In this document: positions 7,676 to 12,776 of the stretch, one piece after another
Numbering within the stretch: position 1 is the first letter of the stretch
Layout of the letters: the number at the start of each line of letters is the position of its first letter
DNA from: Balneolaceae bacterium
Lineage (GTDB): Bacteria > Bacteroidota > Rhodothermia > Balneolales > Balneolaceae
Length of the DNA stretch: 12,776 bases
Direction: 5' to 3'
Assembly (NCBI GenBank): GCA_007126675.1
Contig: SLAU01000301.1
Coordinates: forward strand, 1-12,776
Translations under genes and position numbers: made by a program
Notes under the pieces: model-generated
What the model saw: only the letters and a program-made list of their open reading frames with translations
Told to the model about the DNA's origin: nothing
Databases searched by the model: none

Positions 7676-8263
7676 TTAAAATCGAAGTGAAATACCGGCT
7701 GAAACTCTGTTGTAGCTGTTATAATCAAATTCATCACGCCCTGATAATTGAGTAAATCTGAAATCTATAAAAGGGCTTAAAAAAGGAAAAACATCTATAT
7801 AGGCACCTGCAGTTGCTAGCAGATAAGCGTCTAAGCTTTTAATATCTTCTCTTACTGAGTTATCCTGGCTTTCCGGTAATGAAAATGACTCAATTGAAGT
7901 GTTATCGAGTCCTATTCCAATGCCGGCATAAGGGCGCAGCAATCCGATATTGAAAATCAACAATCCGCTTACACCCACATCATACGTTTCAAAATCAAAC
8001 CGGCCGGTTTCAATGCCGTTTACTGTAGTGAGCCTTTCTTCAGTAAAAAAACTAAAATGGGCCTTGAGTGCAATATTTATAGATGGAAAGGGTGTCAGAA
8101 TTTCTCTTTCCAGACGAGCGCCAAACCCGTTTTTTGGCTCTTCGTCACGCAGTTCATAACTCACTCCCAAACTCCATTGAGCTTTCGAAATTTGTGGTGT
8201 TAATGATAGCGTTAAAATTAAAAAAACGACTGCCGGTAACAGATGTATTTCTGTATGGCGCAT
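7676..8263 (-). CDS. Predicted outer-membrane beta-barrel protein
   Basis: This 195-residue protein has an N-terminal signal peptide: a hydrophobic core at about 8-22 and a likely cleavage after SKA at 28, leaving a mature QWSLGVSYEL start. The mature part has alternating polar and hydrophobic strands with loops rich in acidic and polar residues, as in small eight-strand barrels. It ends in VSAGISLRF, a C-terminal aromatic as expected for recognition by the BAM complex. No catalytic motif is seen, so the function is unknown. The nearest comparison is the loosely defined OmpA/OmpX-like or outer-membrane beta-barrel domain group. It is a single gene, with 125 bases to rel downstream. No Shine-Dalgarno sequence precedes the ATG. 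A long palindrome lies 30-56 bases upstream of the start and may be an operator. Confidence 0.75.
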   Translation of the reverse strand: MRHTEIHLLPAVVFLILTLSLTPQISKAQWSLGVSYELRDEEPKNGFGARLEREILTPFPSINIALKAHFSFFTEERLTTVNGIETGRFDFETYDVGVSGLLIFNIGLLRPYAGIGIGLDNTSIESFSLPESQDNSVREDIKSLDAYLLATAGAYIDVFPFLSPFIDFRFTQLSGRDEFDYNSYNRVSAGISLRF

Positions 8264-8292
8264 GAGTAAAGTAACGGCTTTATATATAAATG

Positions 8293-8319
8293 AATGTTAT
8301 TTCATCATGAAACAACATT
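8293..8319. promoter_or_regulatory. 27-base near-perfect palindrome, possible operator upstream of the barrel gene
   Basis: The arms ATGTTATTTCAT (8294-8305) and ATGAAACAACAT (8307-8318) are complementary at 11 of 12 positions around a single central base at 8306. One further pair (8293/8319) extends the symmetry. The one-base centre argues against a stable RNA hairpin and for a protein-binding site for a dimeric regulator. The rest of 8264-8449 holds no gene that I can support. Confidence 0.5.
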
Positions 8320-8449
8320 TTTGATCAAATAAAAAGCCCTAATTTATGAAAAAGAAAAGTTAGTTCGCCTATCTCATGAAAGTAAAAACTGAATCTTTAG
8401 GCTGTCTCTCAAAATCTCTTGATGATGTTTAAAACGGAATAATTACTGC

Positions 8450-8818
8450 TTATCCAACAATGACAGAACGGCTGGTTTCGATCACTGACTTCAATTCATT
8501 GAAGGTAATTGGTTTCACCATATACTCGATGTAGTAGGTTTCATCAGCCATATTTTTGTTAATCTTATCAGAATTGCCGGTAATATAAAGGGCAGGTACG
8601 TTTCTCTTGTTTTGAATTTGTTTTACAGCTTCTACGCCGCTAATGCCCGGACCAAGTTGTATATCCACAAGTAATAAGTCGGGGTCTTTTTCTTTTGCAA
8701 TCTCAACAGCTTCTTCACCCGTTGTAGCTTTGTAAACCTCATTATGCCCAAGCTTCTTAAGCATCATCTCTGTACTCAGAGCAAGTATAAGATCATCTTC
8801 TATGATTAGTATTTTCAT
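8450..8818 (-). CDS. Single-domain CheY-like response regulator
   Basis: This 122-residue protein is one receiver domain with no output domain. All active-site residues are present: the acidic pair D8-D9 (IIEDDL), the phospho-accepting D52 (LLLVDIQL), T80 (LYITGNS) and K102 (YMVKPIT). It should therefore accept phosphate and act by binding partners or passing phosphate on. It starts 12 bases after the stop of the PAS histidine kinase and is surely co-transcribed with it, so that protein is its expected partner. No Shine-Dalgarno sequence is seen. Downstream, no strong terminator is visible. Since the adjacent kinase seems to lack ATP-binding residues, the true phosphate donor may be another kinase. 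Confidence 0.93.
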   Translation of the reverse strand: MKILIIEDDLILALSTEMMLKKLGHNEVYKATTGEEAVEIAKEKDPDLLLVDIQLGPGISGVEAVKQIQNKRNVPALYITGNSDKINKNMADETYYIEYMVKPITFNELKSVIETSRSVIVG

Positions 8819-8830
8819 TGCGTGAATGTC

Positions 8831-11044
8831 TTAGATATTAAGTTTCTGCACAAACGAACTGCTTGACCCTCTGATATTTCTTTTTCTAAACCTGAGGTTT
8901 ACTCCTTTGTGTACAGCAGATTCGTTTAGTTCTCCGTTTAGTTGTCCAAGTAATATTTTTATAATTGCGAATTCAAACTTATCCGAATCCCTGTTTACAA
9001 ACAAATTACAAATATTTAAACATTCACCTAATATTTCAAGGCTTACATAGCCATCATTCGAAATACTCAAAGCTATATTCACAGGTTCAGAACATTCATT
9101 AACATCCGTTAATAGTATTCCCATCAGTTCATTTAATAGCAATCCGAACGGTACGGCCTGATTTAAATTCAGCTCAACCTCTTGCAAATCAAAGTGTAAG
9201 GGCAATCCATCTTCAAAATCGATTTTTGCCTGCGAGTATGAATCTAAAAATGATTTTACATAGTCATTAAACCTTATGCAGGTAATATTATTTTCCTGAT
9301 ATAGCGTTTCGTGTATTTTTGCGATTGAAAAAACACGGCCATGAATCTGTGAGAGTTTTTTAATAACATTGGCATTACTCTCTTCCATCAGCTGCAAATC
9401 TATCAAACCGGCAATAACTGCAAGATTGTTTTTTACTCTGTGATGAACTTCCTGCAGCAATATTTCTTTTACCCTTAGAGAATTTTCGAGCTCTTCTTTT
9501 GCATCTTTCTCTTTTTCCAAAAGTTCGGTTATTCGGCTCTCAAGATTTTTTTGCTCAGATAAATCTACATAGATACCATAGCAAGATTTGATTTTACCAT
9601 TTGTTTTAACCGGAACGGAGTTTATAAGAACAGGAATTTCCGTGCCGTCTTTTTTCTTTCGGTATCCTTCTGTCTGATGTGTAATTCCGGAGAGTGTTAA
9701 CTCACTGATTTTTTCGGCTTTCATATATTCACCGCCGCTCGTTATTAGTTTATTTAAATCCCGGTCTAAAAGCTCTTTTTCGAAATACCCGAACATCTTT
9801 AGAAAACCCTGATTAACCCTTTCCACTATTCCATTTTCATTAATCATCACGATGCCGAGCGGTGAATTTTCAAATAACTGGCTCATTAATGCCATATTTT
9901 TCTCTCTTTCAAACTCAGCTTCAACAAGGTCAGTCACATCTAATCCCGTACCAACAAGGTAAGTTCCGTCTTTAGCTTCAAATTTGGAACCGTTCATTTT
10001 AAAATGACGGATGCCCTTCTGTTTTGTGTGCACCTTTGCAACTACCTCATGGGTATCACCTGTTCCAAAAATATCCTTGATTAACTTCAGCACTTTGTTT
10101 CGATCATCTTTGTGAAAAAAATCACCGGGTTTCATAGATCGCATCTCTTCATCTGTGAACCCAAGATCACTATAAAATGCATTGTTCCACTCTACAAATT
10201 CTCCATTCTCATTGATGACGTAAAATGTTCCGGGTACAGAATCGATAGCTATTTGGTTAAAGTGTCTCTGCTCTTCCAGTTTATCTTCGATAATTTTTTG
10301 CTCGGTAATATCCCGGAAGGTGTTCATGTGTATAATTTTACCTTCTCTGTCACGGTATAAAACTGATGAAACTTCAGCAATAATCTCCCTGCCCGATTTA
10401 TGGCGATACACTTTTTCACCTTCGTAAAAAGATTTCTCTTTCCTTATCTTTTCAGCTTCTATATTGATTGGATGATCCTCCGCTACAACAAGCTCTCTGC
10501 CTCCTTCAATGATCTCTTGCTTTGTGTATCCCAAATAACTGCAGGCAGCAGAATTAACGTCCAGAATAATACCATCGGGGGTACCGATGATGATTCCGTT
10601 TAAAGAATGGTCGAATTGTTGTTTATATCTCTCTTCCGAATCACGAAGTTTATCTGATGCTAAAACGCTTTCCGTTGTATCGTGAAATTGCAGAATTACA
10701 CCCGTATTGTTTAAAGGTGTAATTAACACATTGAACCATTTCTTGCTTTTTTCGCCATTACTTGGAAAAATAAATTGAAATTTTTCTTTTCCGTCTAAAA
10801 CATCGCGAATACCCATGATCAGCTTTAATGCATAATCACTTCCATCGTTGACGGCTTTTTCACAAACTTCAAAGTAATCTCCGCCTGTGATACTTTCTCC
10901 GAAAAATCCTGACTGATCGGTGTACGATTTCCAGGATCTGTTTACATAGACAAGAACTCCCTCATTGTCAATAATTGCAGAAGGAGCTGTAATCGCATCA
11001 ATTAAACCGGTTTCATTCTCTGATAATAATATTGTTCCACTCAT
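8831..11044 (-). CDS. Four-PAS HisKA_2-type sensor histidine kinase with degenerate ATPase domain
   Basis: This 737-residue soluble protein has no signal peptide or membrane segment. It has four PAS-like domains at about 10-125, 137-250, 262-375 and 384-497, several ending in typical DITEQK- or DLSEQK-like PAC tails. A coiled-coil linker (about 498-530) follows, then a HisKA_2-type dimerisation and phospho-acceptor region with EVHHRVKNNLAVIAGL (probable phospho-histidine H535). The HATPase-like region (about 620-720) keeps the fold pattern, with NLNQAVPFGLLLNEL and LLGQLNGEL. However, the N-box asparagine after ELxx is I643, the DxGxG box is replaced by ILGECLNIC (671-679), and the second glycine box by FEFAII. 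ATP binding by the usual mode is therefore doubtful. The PAS domains suggest sensing of an intracellular signal or cofactor. It is followed by the CheY-like gene after 12 bases. Confidence 0.9.
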   Translation of the reverse strand: MSGTILLSENETGLIDAITAPSAIIDNEGVLVYVNRSWKSYTDQSGFFGESITGGDYFEVCEKAVNDGSDYALKLIMGIRDVLDGKEKFQFIFPSNGEKSKKWFNVLITPLNNTGVILQFHDTTESVLASDKLRDSEERYKQQFDHSLNGIIIGTPDGIILDVNSAACSYLGYTKQEIIEGGRELVVAEDHPINIEAEKIRKEKSFYEGEKVYRHKSGREIIAEVSSVLYRDREGKIIHMNTFRDITEQKIIEDKLEEQRHFNQIAIDSVPGTFYVINENGEFVEWNNAFYSDLGFTDEEMRSMKPGDFFHKDDRNKVLKLIKDIFGTGDTHEVVAKVHTKQKGIRHFKMNGSKFEAKDGTYLVGTGLDVTDLVEAEFEREKNMALMSQLFENSPLGIVMINENGIVERVNQGFLKMFGYFEKELLDRDLNKLITSGGEYMKAEKISELTLSGITHQTEGYRKKKDGTEIPVLINSVPVKTNGKIKSCYGIYVDLSEQKNLESRITELLEKEKDAKEELENSLRVKEILLQEVHHRVKNNLAVIAGLIDLQLMEESNANVIKKLSQIHGRVFSIAKIHETLYQENNITCIRFNDYVKSFLDSYSQAKIDFEDGLPLHFDLQEVELNLNQAVPFGLLLNELMGILLTDVNECSEPVNIALSISNDGYVSLEILGECLNICNLFVNRDSDKFEFAIIKILLGQLNGELNESAVHKGVNLRFRKRNIRGSSSSFVQKLNI

Positions 11045-11172
11045 GATAGTACTGAAAAATCTTAAACTTCGATGTAAAGTTAAGAATATTTTGCAGGGTT
11101 GATAAGACGTGAAAAGCTTATTTTTCAGATACTGCTTTTATGTTTAAAAGAGAAAAAGAAACGTAGGTAGAA

Positions 11173-11586
11173 TCACCGATTTCTTATATGTGCCGCTAAA
11201 AATTTCTCTCCGGATTTAACTTTGACAACCGCATTGTTGATCTGGCTCACAGTGGGCTCATACGTTAGATATGCATCAATTCCATTTTCAAATAATGAAT
11301 CGATTAACACTTTTGAATGATAAATATGTGATACAATAATTTTAGAGCCGCTGAAGCTTTCGCAGATTTTTTGAATTGTAACCAGGGCCGGACTTTTAAT
11401 ATTTGCAAGATCAAGAAATATGAATTCCGGTTTGAACGAGCTCATATCAATAGCATCACGAATATTCTGAGCTATTTTAAGATTCAGCCTGCTATCAAAA
11501 ACTTCGGATATACGCTGGCTTAAAATTTCGCTTCTTGGGTTATATTCGGATATCAAAAGTATATCTATGTTTTTACCCTTTTGCAC
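11173..11586 (-). CDS. Stand-alone receiver-like protein with altered active site
   Basis: This 137-residue protein has the order and spacing of a receiver domain from the NarL/LuxR regulator group but no DNA-binding domain. The beta1 stretch is ILLISEY, where the usual acidic pair is Ser13-Glu14. An aspartate is kept at D59 (FIFLDLA), S86 stands at the Thr/Ser position (IIVSHIY), and the usual lysine after the YL motif is Y109 (AYLTYEP). The end, VVKVKSGEKFLA, matches the last helix of such receivers. Loss of the lysine and one acidic residue suggests it is not a normal phospho-switch, though D59 could still be modified. The start is GTG (11584-11586), as an in-frame stop lies four codons upstream and the next ATG is too far in. 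It stands alone between two two-component pairs, 112 bases after the NarL-like regulator. Confidence 0.72.
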   Translation of the reverse strand: MQKGKNIDILLISEYNPRSEILSQRISEVFDSRLNLKIAQNIRDAIDMSSFKPEFIFLDLANIKSPALVTIQKICESFSGSKIIVSHIYHSKVLIDSLFENGIDAYLTYEPTVSQINNAVVKVKSGEKFLAAHIRNR

Positions 11587-11650
11587 GATAACAATTTACC
11601 CCAATTCCGGACAATAAATTATCCTGCAATTCGCTTATTTTACTCTTGTG

Positions 11651-11658
11651 CAAATTTA
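11651..11658 (-). promoter_or_regulatory. Candidate -7 box for the receiver-like gene
   Basis: TAAATTTG on the minus strand matches TAnnTTTG and lies about 65 bases before the GTG start. No TTG is found at the matching upstream distance, so support is weak. Confidence 0.22.
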
Positions 11659-11698
11659 GCAAAAAAGCGTAGGTATTTTTACAGTTTAGAATGGAAAA

Positions 11699-12349
11699 TT
11701 ATTTACTCACCAAACCATGTTCAAAAGCATATCTGACCAGCCCGGCTGTATTTCGGGCACCCGTTTTCTGGAGAAGATTTCTGCGATGGGCATCTACCGT
11801 TCTTGGGCTTATGTATAGCTTTTCGGCTATTTCCTGGTTTGTATATTCTTTAACAATCATCTCCAATACTTCTTTTTCTCTCTCTGTGATATGGATCGGT
11901 TCGGGAGAAGTACTTTTTCCTTTATTTTTTACCAGGTCCATCATAATGCTTTGCGTAGCCTGATCACTGAAATATTGCCTGCCTTCCATAACTTCATAAA
12001 TAGCCTTGGTCAGCTCTTGGCGTCCGGCACTTTTCATTATATAACCCGAGGCACCGGCTTGTATCATTTGCCGTATGTGAGAATCATCATTACTCATAGA
12101 AAGTGCAAGAACCTTTACATCCGGAAATTTATCTTTGATAAGCCTTGTAGCTGCAATCCCATCCATCTCAGGCATATTGATATCCATAATTGCCACATCG
12201 ATGTGATTATCAGAAATCAGATGTTCAATTTCTGTTCCATTCTCAGCTTCAGCAACCACGTCTATGCCGACTTGTGGTTCAAGCATTAATTTAATGCCGT
12301 CGCGCACAATTTGATGATCATCAGCGAGTAATACTTTAATATTTGCCAT
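11699..12349 (-). CDS. NarL/FixJ-family response regulator
   Basis: This 216-residue transcription factor has an intact receiver domain (about 4-120): acidic pair D10-D11, phospho-accepting D56 (AIMDINMPEMDG), S84 (LALSMS) and K106 (YIMKSAG). A linker leads to a LuxR-type helix-turn-helix (about 152-215) with ITEREKEVLEMI, TNQEIAEKLYISPRTVDAHR and the usual C-terminal helix. It should be phosphorylated by the adjacent NarX/DesK-type kinase and bind DNA as a dimer; target genes are unknown. The ATG lies inside the kinase gene (14-base overlap) and has AGGA about nine bases upstream, so translation is probably coupled. No obvious terminator follows before the receiver-like gene. Confidence 0.97.
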   Translation of the reverse strand: MANIKVLLADDHQIVRDGIKLMLEPQVGIDVVAEAENGTEIEHLISDNHIDVAIMDINMPEMDGIAATRLIKDKFPDVKVLALSMSNDDSHIRQMIQAGASGYIMKSAGRQELTKAIYEVMEGRQYFSDQATQSIMMDLVKNKGKSTSPEPIHITEREKEVLEMIVKEYTNQEIAEKLYISPRTVDAHRRNLLQKTGARNTAGLVRYAFEHGLVSK

Positions 12350-12776
12350 CTTTTTGATCCTTAACCGGAATCATTACAGTAATTAATGTACCGCTATTAA
12401 TTTTAGAGTCAATATCGAAATTACCAGCCATTGCAGCAACTCTTGTTTTCATACTTTGAATTCCAAGCCCTGTACCCTCGTCTAATGAAGGATCAAAACC
12501 TTTTCCATCATCCTCAATGGTACAAATCAATTCTTCTCCTGATAAAATAATTTGAACATTTACTTCAGATGCGTCTGCGTGCCTGATCGCATTGTGAAGA
12601 CTTTCCTGAATGATGCGATAAATATTTACCTGCATACTTTGCGGTAATTTTTCGACCGGATAACTTTGATATAAATGCAAATTTATATCATGGGTTGATT
12701 TAAGGTCGTTGATCAAAGCTTTGAGAGCGAGTTCAAGTCCATAATCCTGAATCGACTTTGGTAATAAGTTCTGTGA
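12336..12776 (-). CDS. NarX/DesK-type sensor histidine kinase, C-terminal part, cut by right edge
   Basis: The reading frame stays open to the window edge, so the 5' part lies outside and the TTG at 12714-12716 is internal. The first residues read SQNLLPKSIQDYGLELAL, typical of the helix after the phospho-histidine in HisKA_3 kinases. The HATPase domain is intact: N-box RIIQESLHNAIRHADAS, G1 box IEDDGKGFDP, G2 box GTGLGIQSM, and the final strand LITVMIP. It should phosphorylate the NarL-type regulator whose gene it overlaps by 14 bases. Sensor domain and phospho-histidine are not visible, so the signal cannot be inferred. The intact ATP site contrasts with the degenerate one in the PAS kinase of the same cluster. 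Confidence 0.95.
   Translation of the reverse strand, partial: SQNLLPKSIQDYGLELALKALINDLKSTHDINLHLYQSYPVEKLPQSMQVNIYRIIQESLHNAIRHADASEVNVQIILSGEELICTIEDDGKGFDPSLDEGTGLGIQSMKTRVAAMAGNFDIDSKINSGTLITVMIPVKDQKDGKY

Noticed and set aside
8400..8418. GGCTGTCTCTCAAAATCTC, resembling the terminal repeats of some insertion sequences
   Set aside because: There is no matching opposite end, target duplication or transposase fragment in the window. One short resemblance recalled from memory is not enough.
8831..11044. PAS kinase as a decaying pseudogene
   Set aside because: The frame is intact over 737 codons and the PAS and HisKA_2 regions are well preserved. Only the ATP-binding boxes are altered, so a specialised protein is more likely.

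Overview
The window comes from an AT-rich bacterial chromosome, probably a member of the Bacteroidota/Balneolota/Rhodothermota group. The clues are the dense (p)ppGpp synthetase, HU-like, RuvX, deformylase and formyltransferase block on one strand, several genes without a Shine-Dalgarno sequence, and TAnnTTTG-like -7 boxes upstream of some genes. This placement is inferred from context and no marker fixes the taxon. All complete genes lie on the minus strand. Only a truncated gene at the left edge is on the plus strand. No gene-free stretch exceeds 300 bases; the longest is 1801-2098. I see no rRNA, tRNA, CRISPR array, transposase or prophage gene.

Left part (1-2928): the C-terminal part of a secreted subtilisin-like (S8) protease with a fibronectin-type-III-like tail runs rightwards. 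It converges on a glycolytic GAPDH gene, and a bidirectional hairpin terminator separates the two. Next come an intergenic region with a short CAC-N-GAG repeat and an ankyrin-repeat gene with a very acidic tail.

Middle part (2929-7544): a compact housekeeping block reads leftwards in the order hup-like, ruvX, def, fmt with gaps or overlaps of a few bases. It covers nucleoid structure, rRNA processing, N-terminal deformylation and initiator tRNA formylation. A long Rel/SpoT-type (p)ppGpp synthetase/hydrolase gene sits just upstream. Further upstream is a small predicted outer-membrane beta-barrel protein (7676-8263) whose 5' region contains a 27-base near-perfect palindrome.

Right part (8450-12776): a signalling cluster. 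It holds a NarX/DesK-type sensor kinase (cut by the right edge) overlapping a NarL/FixJ-type response regulator, then a lone receiver-like protein with altered active-site residues. It ends with a four-PAS soluble HisKA_2 histidine kinase and a single-domain CheY-like regulator. The notable point is that the PAS kinase keeps its phospho-acceptor histidine region but seems to have lost the N-box and G-box residues needed to bind ATP. The lone receiver nearby has also lost key residues. The cluster therefore mixes intact and apparently degenerate two-component parts, and it is the most interesting region of the window.
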